A stretch of DNA of 64,000 nucleotides from contig JBKBHF010000004.1 of assembly GCA_046297695.1 (NCBI GenBank), positions 60,041-124,040 on the forward strand, in the 5' to 3' direction. This DNA comes from Permianibacter sp046297695. GTDB taxonomy: Bacteria > Pseudomonadota > Gammaproteobacteria > Enterobacterales > Permianibacteraceae. The notes beneath the pieces were generated by a model that saw only the letters and a list, made by a program, of their open reading frames with translations, was not told the origin of the DNA and made no database searches. Each line of letters starts with the position of its first letter. Position 1 is the first letter of the stretch. This document shows, piece after piece, positions 41,987 to 49,966 of the stretch. The position numbers and the translations under genes were made by a program.

Positions 41987-42733
41987 ATGTTGTCTTGGCG
42001 TCATCTGCTGTTGATTGTCACGGTCCTGTTCGGCTCGACCGCCATTGCCGCCGGCAAGCAAGTCAAGCTGACATCACTGGATTGGCCGCCTTATACCGGA
42101 CCGGCGTTGGCCGAAAATGGCGCGACCGCCGCCGTGGTCAAAGCGGCGTTCGAGGCCGCCGGCTACAGCGTCCAGATCGACTTTTTCCCGTGGGAACGCG
42201 CGGTGGCGATGGCCAAGGATCCGAACAGCGGCTATGCCGGCTACTTCCCGGAATACTACTCGGCTGACATTGAAAAGGATTTTTTGTTCTCAGAACCGGT
42301 CGGTAATGGCCCACTCGGTCTTGCCCAGAACAAGGAAGCGCCGATCAGCTGGAACAGCCTCGACGATCTGACCAAGTTCAAAGTCGGCGTGGTGCAAGGC
42401 TATGTCAACACCGACGCCTTCGATGCCAATGTCGCCGCGAAAAAACAGCCCGTCGAAGCAGTCACCTCCGATGCGCAGAACCTCAACAAAGTCGCCGCCA
42501 AACGGATCCCGGTCGCCATCATCGATCAGAACGTGATGAGCTACCTGCTTGCCAACGACGCCTCGCTGGCAGCCGCCAAAGGCAAGCTGGAATTCAATGC
42601 CAAGGTGCTGGAAGACAAAAAGCTCTACATCTGTTTCCGCAAAGGACCGCAAGGTGAGGAATATGCCAAGGCGCTCGCGGAAGGGCTGAAAAAAATCGAT
42701 GTTGCCGCAATTGTCAAAGCGCATTTGAAGTGA
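41987..42733 (+). CDS. periplasmic solute-binding protein (SBP_bac_3-like), paralogue A
   Basis: A 248-residue exported binding protein: signal peptide ending STAIAAGK, then LTSLDWPPYTGPALAENGAT, the family start with the WPPY ligand loop, YSVQIDFFPWERAVAMAKDP, SGYAGYFPEYYSAD and VVQGYVNTDAF. ATG 41987 has GGGAGG seven bases upstream (another ATG two codons earlier overlaps that site). It is followed after 184 bp by a close paralogue. The family binds amino acids or similar small polar compounds; here no transporter is encoded. Confidence 0.88.
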   Translation: MLSWRHLLLIVTVLFGSTAIAAGKQVKLTSLDWPPYTGPALAENGATAAVVKAAFEAAGYSVQIDFFPWERAVAMAKDPNSGYAGYFPEYYSADIEKDFLFSEPVGNGPLGLAQNKEAPISWNSLDDLTKFKVGVVQGYVNTDAFDANVAAKKQPVEAVTSDAQNLNKVAAKRIPVAIIDQNVMSYLLANDASLAAAKGKLEFNAKVLEDKKLYICFRKGPQGEEYAKALAEGLKKIDVAAIVKAHLK

Positions 42734-42835
42734 GGTCGCACTGACGGCGGTAGAGGCAAGTGAACCGGCTTGGCGCGTCAGTGCGTACCAGCCGGAGTGC
42801 TTGTCGGAGCAGCCGGGAGGCTGAGTATCGGTAAT

Positions 42836-42876
42836 CGATTCACCGACCGACACAAGGAGGCAGTGTCGGTGAATCG
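42836..42876. promoter_or_regulatory. 12-bp inverted repeat between solute-binding paralogues
   Basis: CGATTCACCGAC and GTCGGTGAATCG flank 17 bases containing AAGGAGG. It lies 42 bp before the next start codon and has no T-run. It may be an operator or an mRNA hairpin that controls the second gene; the loop contains a ribosome-site-like AAGGAGG not followed by a start codon. Confidence 0.45.
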
Positions 42877-42917
42877 CTGCAACGTTGGCGTTGCAGGGCA
42901 GCCGTACGGAGCAGTTG

Positions 42918-43712
42918 ATGAAGTCTCTCCGCGTTCTTGTGTTGTGCTTGCTCGGTCCCGCGCTGGCAGCCGTTCCGGCAAGTCACGGCGCCGAAGTGAT
43001 CCGGCTCGCGTCGCTGGAGTGGCCGCCCTATACCGGCGCGCAGCTTCCCGACGGCGGCGAATCCACCGCGACCTTGAAAGCCGCGTTTGCAGCCGTCGGC
43101 TATCGGCTGGAAGTCGATTTTCTGCCATGGGAGCGCACGCTTGCGCTCGCCAAAGCGCCAGACAGCGGCTACGCCGGTTACTTCCCCGAGTATTTTTCGT
43201 CGGCCATCGCCGAGCATTTCCTGTTCTCGGTCACCATCGGTTACGGCCCGCTTGGCCTGGCCGAGCGACGCAACCAGCCGTTGCAATGGCAACAAACCAG
43301 CGATCTGCGCCGCTATCTGATCGGCACCGTGCAAGGTTATGTCAACACCGAAGAATTTGACCGCGCCGTTGCCGCCCGCCAGCAACCGGCAGAAGCGGCG
43401 GGCTCCGATTCGCAGAATCTGAAAAAGCTTGCCGCCGGTCGCATCGACGCAGCGATCATCGATCCGCACGTCATGCGTTATCTACTGGAGCACGATGCGA
43501 GCCTTGCCAACGTCAAGCACTTGCTGGGCTTCAACCCACGCCTGCTGGAAAACAAGGCCCTGTACGTCTGTTTTCGCAAAGGCAAGGACGCGGAAAAGCT
43601 CGCCAATGCACTGGCGGAGGGGTTGGCGCGCATCCGGTTACGCGGCCCGGCGGCGGATGGTGAGAACGACTTGATGCCGACAGACGTCCCGGTGCTCGAA
43701 CAAAAGCCCTAG
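42918..43712 (+). CDS. periplasmic solute-binding protein (SBP_bac_3-like), paralogue B
   Basis: A 264-residue tandem paralogue of the preceding gene: signal peptide to about residue 24 (ASHGAEV), then LASLEWPPYTGAQLPDGGES, YRLEVDFLPWERTLALAKAP, SGYAGYFPEYFSS, GTVQGYVNTEEFD and LKKLAAGRIDAAIIDPHVMR. Compared with paralogue A, it has a proline-rich C-terminal extension (LMPTDVPVLEQKP). ATG 42918 has GGAG six to seven bases upstream. Tandem duplication of paralogue A is clear from block-by-block similarity. Confidence 0.88.
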   Translation: MKSLRVLVLCLLGPALAAVPASHGAEVIRLASLEWPPYTGAQLPDGGESTATLKAAFAAVGYRLEVDFLPWERTLALAKAPDSGYAGYFPEYFSSAIAEHFLFSVTIGYGPLGLAERRNQPLQWQQTSDLRRYLIGTVQGYVNTEEFDRAVAARQQPAEAAGSDSQNLKKLAAGRIDAAIIDPHVMRYLLEHDASLANVKHLLGFNPRLLENKALYVCFRKGKDAEKLANALAEGLARIRLRGPAADGENDLMPTDVPVLEQKP

Positions 43713-43796
43713 CAAAACACGCTGTCGCTCTGCTTGTGATGAAACACTCACAGCAGAGCTAGCCGCTGCTTGTTCGTGAGACGCACCGTCCTGCCA

Positions 43797-44138
43797 TCAA
43801 TCGTTTTCCTCGCATTCAGTATCGGAACAGCCACCGTCCAGCTGTTGCAAACCAGCCATTGCCGGTGCAGGACACGATGCGGCGCTGAATTGCCGCGCCA
43901 ATGCCTGGCATGCAGGTGAGAAAAACAGTGTCTGTTGGCAATGCAGGCCATCGCTGTCGGTGTGCAGCCATAGCGACATTACCGGCGATTGATCCGCGGC
44001 TTTCCAACAGGCATCGAACGCCTCCCGCACCGTTTGCAGCACCGGACTCGCCTGAATCGCATCCCCGAGCGGCAACACCCACCAGCGCTCGTCGTTGTGC
44101 GCGCTGGTGCAGGGATTGCCCGGCTCAAACCTGACCAT
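43797..44138 (-). CDS. hypothetical protein overlapping the recG end
   Basis: About 113 residues (MVRFEPGNPCTSAHNDERWW), no family recognised. It has no signal peptide, several Cys (NPCTSA, DACWKA, LHCQQT, SPACQAL, ASCPAP and a closing GGCSDTECEEND), and looks like a small soluble protein, perhaps metal-binding. Its start overlaps the last 14 bases of recG out of frame, typical of a coupled downstream gene. A GTG at 44153 is an alternative start. Confidence 0.5.
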   Translation of the reverse strand: MVRFEPGNPCTSAHNDERWWVLPLGDAIQASPVLQTVREAFDACWKAADQSPVMSLWLHTDSDGLHCQQTLFFSPACQALARQFSAASCPAPAMAGLQQLDGGCSDTECEEND

Positions 44139-46248
44139 AACCTTCCCGACCACCGAGCCAGCGGGCGATCAGCGGCGCCACTTGCTGCGGTGCCTGCTGC
44201 ATCAGTTCGCGCGCCAATTGCTGCGCCAGCGCTACCCGTTTCTGGTCGCGGGCGATATCGGCGATCTTGAATGCCATGACACCAGTCTGACGGGTGCCGA
44301 GCAATTCACCGGGGCCGCGCAGCTCCATGTCTTTTTCGGCAATGACAAAACCGTCGTTGCTGTCGCGCATGACCGCCAGCCGTTCTTTCGCCATCGCCGA
44401 CAACTGACCGTGATAGAGCAGCACGCAATGGCTTTGCGCGCTGCCGCGGCCAACGCGGCCGCGCAGCTGGTGCAGCTGCGACAGGCCGAGTCGTTCGGCA
44501 TTTTCGATGATCATCAAACTGGCGTTCGGCACGTCGACGCCGACCTCGATCACCGTGGTGGCGACCAGCAGATCGGTTTCATGTGCTTTGAAGGCCTGCA
44601 TCACCGCCTGCTTCTCCGCTGGCTTCATCCGGCCGTGCACCAGTGCGATGCGCAGCGGCGCCAGTTGCTCACGCAAGAGATCAAACGTGGCTTCGGCCGC
44701 TTGCGCCTGCAGCTGCTCACTTTCTTCGATCAGGGTGCAGACCCAGTAGACCTGCCGGCCTTCGGCACAGGCGGCGCGCACGCGCTGGATGACGTCGTCG
44801 CGGCGGTTGTCCGGGATCACGACCGTGGTGACCGGTGTTCGACCGGGCGGCAGTTCGTCGATGATGGAGTTGTCGAGATCGGCATAGGCGGTCATCGCCA
44901 GCGTGCGCGGGATCGGCGTTGCCGTCATCACCAGCTGGTGTGGCAGTTGCGTTTCGCCCAGGTGATCGCCGTTGCGGCCTTTTTCCCACAACTGCAAACG
45001 CTGGTGCACGCCAAAGCGATGCTGTTCATCGATGATGGCGAGCGCCAGCTCCTTGAATGCGACGCCTTCCTGAAACAAGGCATGGGTGCCGACCACCAGA
45101 CTCGCTGCGCCATTCTGGATGGCCTCCAGCACTCGCTGCCGTGCTTTGCCTTTGATCCGGCCAGCGAGAAATTCGCAGCGGATGCCGAGCGGCGCGAACC
45201 AACGGGCGAAATTCTGCAAATGCTGTTCGGCCAGCAATTCGGTTGGCGCCATCAGCACCACCTGTTTGCCAATGCCGATGGCATTGAGCGCGGCAAATGC
45301 GGCGACCAGCGTTTTACCGGAGCCGACATCGCCCTGCACCAAGCGCAGCATCGGCCGCGGCTGCTGCAAATCCTGGCGGATCTCCTTCAGCACCCTGGTT
45401 TGCGCACGGGTGAGCGAAAACGGCAGCGACTGTAGCAGCTGCTTGGTCAGCTTTTGCTCCGGCGGCAGCACCGGCGCGCGCTGCTGGCGGGCCTTTTCTC
45501 GCAGCCGCAAAAAGGTCAGCTGGTTGGCGATCAACTCTTCCAGCACCAGCCGGACGATGGCCGGATGCTCACCGCTGATCAACGCGACGGTGTCGATATC
45601 GGCCGGCGGTTGATGCACGGTGCGCAGTGCCTGCATCAGAGGCGGCAGGCGCTGATCGCGCAACAGACTGGCCGGCAGCAGATCGGGCAATTCCTGACTG
45701 GCCAGTTTCTGCAGCGCTTGCTGCACCAGCTTGCGCAGACTGGGCTGCGACAGCCCTTCGGTGACGGGATAGACCGGGGTCAAGCGCTCGCCGAGCGGCG
45801 CGCTCTCGCCATCCTTGAGCCAGCGGATTTCCGGATGCACGATCTCCATCGCCCGGCGACCGTAGCGCGCTTCGCCGTAAATGCGGGCGCGGCCGCCGAA
45901 CTGCAGCCGGTCTTGCTGGGCCTTGTTGAAGTGAAAGAAGCGCAGCTCCATTTCGCCGCTGTCATCACGAAACCGGGCGACCAGTGAACGCCGGCGGCCG
46001 AACGCGAACTCGGCGCCCAAGATTTCACCTTCAAGCTGGGCCGGTTCGCGTGATTTGAGTTCGGCAACCCGGCTCAGCCGGGTTCGGTCTTCGTAGCGCA
46101 ATGGCAGGTGGAACAAGAGATCTGCGATCGTGCGGATGCCGAGCCGCTCCAGTTTCTGGGCAAGCGCCGGCCCGACCCCGGTCAGCTGGATCACGCTGAG
46201 CTGTTCCGCGGGCGCCGTGCGGGCCGCACGCTGAGCTTGCACCGGCAT
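44125..46248 (-). CDS. recG: ATP-dependent DNA helicase RecG
   Basis: A 707-residue superfamily 2 helicase that remodels stalled forks and Holliday junctions. The N-terminal wedge (OB-fold) domain follows a helical segment (LTGVGPALAQKLERLGIRTI). Helicase motifs are Walker A GDVGSGKTLVAAFA, Walker B IIDEQHRFGVHQR, motif III MTATPIPRTLA, and motifs V/VI TTVIEVGVDVPNA and QLRGRVGRG. The C-terminal TRG region DMELRGPGELLGTRQTG is present. ATG 46248 is preferred; a GTG at 46257 is possible. Divergent from the DUF6249 gene. Length is slightly longer than E. coli RecG (693). Confidence 0.97.
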   Translation of the reverse strand: MPVQAQRAARTAPAEQLSVIQLTGVGPALAQKLERLGIRTIADLLFHLPLRYEDRTRLSRVAELKSREPAQLEGEILGAEFAFGRRRSLVARFRDDSGEMELRFFHFNKAQQDRLQFGGRARIYGEARYGRRAMEIVHPEIRWLKDGESAPLGERLTPVYPVTEGLSQPSLRKLVQQALQKLASQELPDLLPASLLRDQRLPPLMQALRTVHQPPADIDTVALISGEHPAIVRLVLEELIANQLTFLRLREKARQQRAPVLPPEQKLTKQLLQSLPFSLTRAQTRVLKEIRQDLQQPRPMLRLVQGDVGSGKTLVAAFAALNAIGIGKQVVLMAPTELLAEQHLQNFARWFAPLGIRCEFLAGRIKGKARQRVLEAIQNGAASLVVGTHALFQEGVAFKELALAIIDEQHRFGVHQRLQLWEKGRNGDHLGETQLPHQLVMTATPIPRTLAMTAYADLDNSIIDELPPGRTPVTTVVIPDNRRDDVIQRVRAACAEGRQVYWVCTLIEESEQLQAQAAEATFDLLREQLAPLRIALVHGRMKPAEKQAVMQAFKAHETDLLVATTVIEVGVDVPNASLMIIENAERLGLSQLHQLRGRVGRGSAQSHCVLLYHGQLSAMAKERLAVMRDSNDGFVIAEKDMELRGPGELLGTRQTGVMAFKIADIARDQKRVALAQQLARELMQQAPQQVAPLIARWLGGREGYGQV

Positions 46249-46434
46249 TGCAGTCACCGCCTGTGTCGTCCTTGCCAGCCCGGAGTATACCCAACTGGCA
46301 CTGGCGGACAGCCAGCAGCCTGTGCCGACGCTGGCCGGAAAAAAAATTTGTCCCGGGCTGAAACCGGATCCGGCCGTGGTCCCGACCTATAGGGCGTACG
46401 CCCTTGATTCAACCCGACTGTTTTGGAGCCGAAC

Positions 46435-46881
46435 ATGTCTGAAGCCCTGATCCCTATCATCGTTGTGCCGGTGGTTTTCCTGACCGCCGCCTTTATCGTC
46501 GCCACCGCCATCAGCCACAACTCCCGCATCCGCATGCAGGAGCGCGAAATGCTCAACAAAGAGCGCATGAGTGCCATGGAGCGCGGCATCAACACCCCGC
46601 TGCTGGAAGCGCCGCGGCCGCGCCGCAGCACCTCGTCGCTGAACACCGGCCTGACCCTGATCGGCGTTGGTATCGGTCTCGGTTTCCTCGCCTTCGACGG
46701 CTGGCATGACAACGACTGGGCAATCGGCCTGACCGTGGCGCTGGCCGGTGTCGCCAAGCTGGTGTACTGGAAAATGGCCGGCAAAGCCGAATGGCAGCAG
46801 CAGCAGCAGCAGGAAAAAGTCGTCAGCGAAGCCTATCTGACCTATCTTCACGAACTGACCAACAAGATCCGCAACGGTTGA
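46435..46881 (+). CDS. DUF6249 membrane protein
   Basis: A 148-residue protein: helix 1 at 6-26 (IPIIVVPVVFLTAAFIVATA), a charged segment with HNSRIRMQEREMLNKERMSA (coiled-coil-like), two more helices at about 72-88 and 95-112, and a C-terminal Gln-rich stretch with six Gln encoded by (CAG)6 at 46795-46812. The layout and RMQERE..NKERM block match DUF6249 proteins, which usually sit beside an ECF sigma/anti-sigma pair as here. GGAG lies six bases before ATG 46435. Role unknown; possibly part of the same envelope-sensing unit. Confidence 0.85.
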   Translation: MSEALIPIIVVPVVFLTAAFIVATAISHNSRIRMQEREMLNKERMSAMERGINTPLLEAPRPRRSTSSLNTGLTLIGVGIGLGFLAFDGWHDNDWAIGLTVALAGVAKLVYWKMAGKAEWQQQQQQEKVVSEAYLTYLHELTNKIRNG

Positions 46882-46896
46882 GACGGATCCACAGTC

Positions 46897-47484
46897 ATGG
46901 GATGTGAAGGCGCAGTGTGGCAAACGCTGAGCAACTACCGCGACGCCGATGATCTCGAACTCGCCCAGCACGCGGCCGCCGGCGAAACGCTGGCGCGCCG
47001 CGCGCTGCTCGATCGCTACCTGCCGCTGATTTATAGCGTCTGCATCCGCAGCGGCCTGTCCCGGCACGATGCCCAGGATCTGTCGCAGGAATGTGTGATC
47101 AAGCTGCTGCGGTTTCTGCCGCAGTACCGCGGCGACGCCAAGCTGTCGACCTGGATCTACACGCTGTGCAAACGCACCATCGCCGATTATTTCCGCGCCG
47201 GTGCCCGCCGCGAAGAAACGGTCGACTGGACCGATCCGGTCCAGCAGGCGCGCACCGATGCCCAGCATCATGATTATCAGGAAGAGCGCCGCGATGGCGA
47301 CAAGATGACGCAATGGATTGGCGAACTTGGCGAGCCGCTGCGCACCGTGATGCTGCGCTTCTATCTCGCCGATGACAGCGTCGGCGAGATCGCCAAGGAT
47401 TTGAATCTGCCGGAAGGCACCGTCAAAACCCATTTGTTCCGCGGCCGGCAATTGCTGCGCCAACGACTGGAGGGTCAAGCATGA
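46897..47484 (+). CDS. ECF-type RNA polymerase sigma factor
   Basis: A 195-residue sigma70-family factor with region 2 (about 22-95: RALLDRYLPLIYSVCIRSGL, DAQDLSQECVIKLLRFLP, LSTWIYTLCKRTIADYFR) and region 4 (about 137-190: LRTVMLRFYLADDSVGEIAK, LNLPEGTVKTHLFRGRQLLR). Its stop overlaps the anti-sigma start by four bases (ATGA), the usual coupling. The ATG at 46897 is used; a GTG at 46915 with AAGG upstream is an alternative. It should direct an envelope- or stress-related regulon, probably including its own operon. Confidence 0.93.
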   Translation: MGCEGAVWQTLSNYRDADDLELAQHAAAGETLARRALLDRYLPLIYSVCIRSGLSRHDAQDLSQECVIKLLRFLPQYRGDAKLSTWIYTLCKRTIADYFRAGARREETVDWTDPVQQARTDAQHHDYQEERRDGDKMTQWIGELGEPLRTVMLRFYLADDSVGEIAKDLNLPEGTVKTHLFRGRQLLRQRLEGQA

Positions 47485-47948
47485 ACCCGAACCAAATATC
47501 TCACGAGACCCGGATCAGTAGCGATTGCAATGATTGCGAACTCATTTTGCTGCGCCAATTCGATCAGGATTGTCGCGTCGGAGCCCCGCTGCCAGCCGAT
47601 GTTGCCGCGCATCTGGCCAGTTGTGACCACTGCCGGCAGCAATGGGCTGAACAGCGCGCCTTTGATCAGGGCTTGAAACTGGCGATGACGGTCGAGCCAC
47701 CGGTCGAACTGTACCGCGCTGCCTATCGAGCCGCCGTCGAGCTGGATGAGGCGCCGGTCACCGCCAACAAGCGTTGGCTGCAGGCGGGCTACGCGCTGCT
47801 GGCCGGTGTTGCCGTCGGTCAAGGCTTGTTGATGTCGCCGTGGACCGCCGATTGGCCATGGCTGGCACCGATCGGTTTTCTGGCCGTCAGCGCCGCCTTG
47901 TTTGTCCGCGATCTGTATCAGGAAACCACGGCACTGCCGCCGGTTTGA
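47481..47948 (+). CDS. zinc-finger anti-sigma factor
   Basis: A 155-residue membrane protein: a cytosolic ZAS-type domain with HLASCDHC (His44, Cys48, Cys51) and upstream Cys16/Cys19, then two transmembrane helices (about 98-118 and 125-145: GYALLAGVAVGQGLLM, WLAPIGFLAVSAALFV). It should hold the adjacent sigma factor at the membrane. The four-base overlap with the sigma gene supports the pairing. Confidence 0.85.
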   Translation: MNPNQISHETRISSDCNDCELILLRQFDQDCRVGAPLPADVAAHLASCDHCRQQWAEQRAFDQGLKLAMTVEPPVELYRAAYRAAVELDEAPVTANKRWLQAGYALLAGVAVGQGLLMSPWTADWPWLAPIGFLAVSAALFVRDLYQETTALPPV

Positions 47949-47999
47949 ACCGCAAGGATTTTCCACCCATCGGCATGAACGGGGAGCAAGGAATGTCGC

Positions 48000-48548
48000 T
48001 CAGCGCGGCCGCGGCACCTTGCTCAGTTTGCGCTGCAAAGTGCGCCGGTGCATGCCGAGCGCACGCGCCGCGGCGCTGATATTGCCGTCGTGCTCAGTCA
48101 GCACGCGCTGGATATGTTCCCAGGACAGTTGCCGCAGATTGAGCGGCTGCTCGGCGAGCGTTTCCGTCTCCGTTTCGGTTATCGCTTTGCTCTGGCCTTG
48201 CAGCGCCGCAATCAGATCCGACAACGGTGCCGGCTTCACAAGATAATCATCAGCGCCGCGTTTGATCGCTTCCACGGCCGTGGCAATGCTGCCAAAACCG
48301 GTCAGCATGACGATGCGTGCCCGCGGCAGGCGCTGCCTCAGGCTTTGCAGCAAGACCAGACCGTTGTCGCTGCCCAAACGCAGATCCAGCAGTACCGCAT
48401 CCCAATCCGCCGTATTGGCCTGCTGCAACGCGCTGGCGCCGTCGGCGGCCGTTGCCACTTGCCACTGTTGGCGCTGCAGCGCGCGCGCCAGGGTGCTGGT
48501 GAACGCGACATCATCATCAATCAACAGCAGGCGGAACGCCGTCATCAT
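48000..48548 (-). CDS. regA: RegA/PrrA/ActR-type response regulator
   Basis: A 182-residue regulator with a receiver domain (acidic pocket LLLIDDD, phosphorylation site Asp55 in AVLLDLRLG, Thr in MLTGFGS, Lys in YLVKPA) and a C-terminal Fis-type helix-turn-helix (EHIQRVLTEHDGNISAAARA, then LGMHRRTLQRKL). The HTH is nearly the canonical RegA/PrrA/RoxR sequence. ATG 48548 overlaps the kinase stop (ATGA). In other proteobacteria RegA controls respiratory, redox and nitrogen genes. The acidic insertion TETETETLAE joins the two domains. Confidence 0.93.
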   Translation of the reverse strand: MMTAFRLLLIDDDVAFTSTLARALQRQQWQVATAADGASALQQANTADWDAVLLDLRLGSDNGLVLLQSLRQRLPRARIVMLTGFGSIATAVEAIKRGADDYLVKPAPLSDLIAALQGQSKAITETETETLAEQPLNLRQLSWEHIQRVLTEHDGNISAAARALGMHRRTLQRKLSKVPRPR

Positions 48549-49792
48549 GGCTGCTCCAATGGCAAACGAATATCGGTGCGCGTGCCGCCTTGCGGCAAGG
48601 CTTGCCACGACACTTCCCCACCGAGCCGTTCGATACTGGCGTTCGCCAGATGGATGCCAATACCGAGGCCGGACGCTCGACTTTCAGCACGTTTGCCGAC
48701 AAAAGCTTGGCTCTCTATCGGTTTTCCCGCAAAGCCTGCGCCGGCATCTTCGATGGACAACAACAACTGACCGCCGTCACGCGTGGCGTGTACCGCAATG
48801 CGATGCTGGCCGTTGCGCTGCGAGGCCTCATAGGCATTGTTGAACAGATTGAGCAGCGCCGGCGCCAGCGAGCTCGGCACCGGTTGTGTCAGCTCGTCGA
48901 GCACGTCGAGTTTCGTTTCCAGCTCCGCCTGCGGCCGGTACCAGCGCCATTGTTCCAGCGTGTCGCGTATCAGTGGTCCGATCGGCGCCACAGCTTCCTG
49001 TTCACCGATGTTGCGCAGACTGAGCAGCCAGTTGCGGGCCTGGGTGATCTGCCTGTCGAGTTCGGTCAGCACCTGTTGCCGCTCTTCCGCAGCCAATGGT
49101 TGTTTCAGCTCGTCAGCGAGCAGCATCAGCGTATTCAGTGGCGTACCGAGCTGATGCGCCACTTGCGCCGCTTGCGTGCCGAGGGCAACCAGCCGCTCAT
49201 CGCGCAGCGCGCGTTCACGCGCCTGCCGGACTTCCTGTTCATGCAAACGCATCTGCTGCAGCAGCCGCAGGCCAAAACCGGCCATGGCGATGGCGGTGAC
49301 GACAAAATTGATCCACATGCCGTAAAGATGCAATTGCATCATCTCGTCATGGCTGATGTGCCAATGAAACGCCGGCGGCCAGACCAGCAGAAACAGATAG
49401 GCCAGCACCGCCAACGCCAGCACCGACACGGTCAAGCGGATATTGCCGGTCAGCAGCGCCAGGGCGATCGGCAGCAGCAGCAGCGAAACAAACGGATTTT
49501 GCGCGGCGCCGGTGTAGTACAGTACCGCCGCCAGCTGCAACACATCGAAACCGAACTGCAGATACAGGCGCCAACCCCGAAATGGCGTTGCCTGCTTGAG
49601 CCACCAACCGGTGTAGAAATTGAACGCCGCCGTCAGCAACAAAATGCTGGTGATGGTTGGCCACGGGATCGGGTAAGCCAGCCAGTGATGCGCCACCATC
49701 ATCGTCAACAATTGCGCCAACACCGCGCAATGCCGCAGCCAGAACAGGCTGCGCAAGGTCAGCAAGGGCGGTGTGCTGTCAATGGTCCGCAT
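48545..49792 (-). CDS. regB: RegB/PrrB-type sensor histidine kinase
   Basis: A 415-residue kinase with six transmembrane helices (about 15-175), an H-box VAHQLGTPLNTLMLLADEL with His213, and a HATPase domain (LLNLFNNAYEAS, DAGAGF, SGLGIGIHLA). The H-box HQLGTPL and the membrane motif YTGAAQNPF (residues 93-101, compare the GGxxNPF quinone-binding motif) place it in the RegB family. It has only one Cys (Cys22, in the first helix), so the redox-active cysteine of the RegB dimerisation region is absent. Start ATG 49792 has AAGGA nine bases upstream. It phosphorylates the RegA-like partner encoded directly downstream. Confidence 0.92.
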   Translation of the reverse strand: MRTIDSTPPLLTLRSLFWLRHCAVLAQLLTMMVAHHWLAYPIPWPTITSILLLTAAFNFYTGWWLKQATPFRGWRLYLQFGFDVLQLAAVLYYTGAAQNPFVSLLLLPIALALLTGNIRLTVSVLALAVLAYLFLLVWPPAFHWHISHDEMMQLHLYGMWINFVVTAIAMAGFGLRLLQQMRLHEQEVRQARERALRDERLVALGTQAAQVAHQLGTPLNTLMLLADELKQPLAAEERQQVLTELDRQITQARNWLLSLRNIGEQEAVAPIGPLIRDTLEQWRWYRPQAELETKLDVLDELTQPVPSSLAPALLNLFNNAYEASQRNGQHRIAVHATRDGGQLLLSIEDAGAGFAGKPIESQAFVGKRAESRASGLGIGIHLANASIERLGGEVSWQALPQGGTRTDIRLPLEQP

Positions 49793-49966
49793 GCGATGGG
49801 GTCCTTCGGGAGTTCTGCCGACCGGTGCGTGCTGGCATTCAGTCTGGCCCATTATGGTGACATGTCGGACGCCAGTCGTCGCGGTGGTGCGCTACCGGCT
49901 GCTGCGGCAAATGGCCGCAGGCGCAGCCGACGACGCCTCAAGGCAGATGGTGCTGATCCGAACCGT

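Noticed and set aside
46795..46812. (CAG)6 triplet repeat as a phase-variation switch
   Set aside because: A triplet repeat cannot shift the frame; it only varies a Gln run near the end of the DUF6249 protein.
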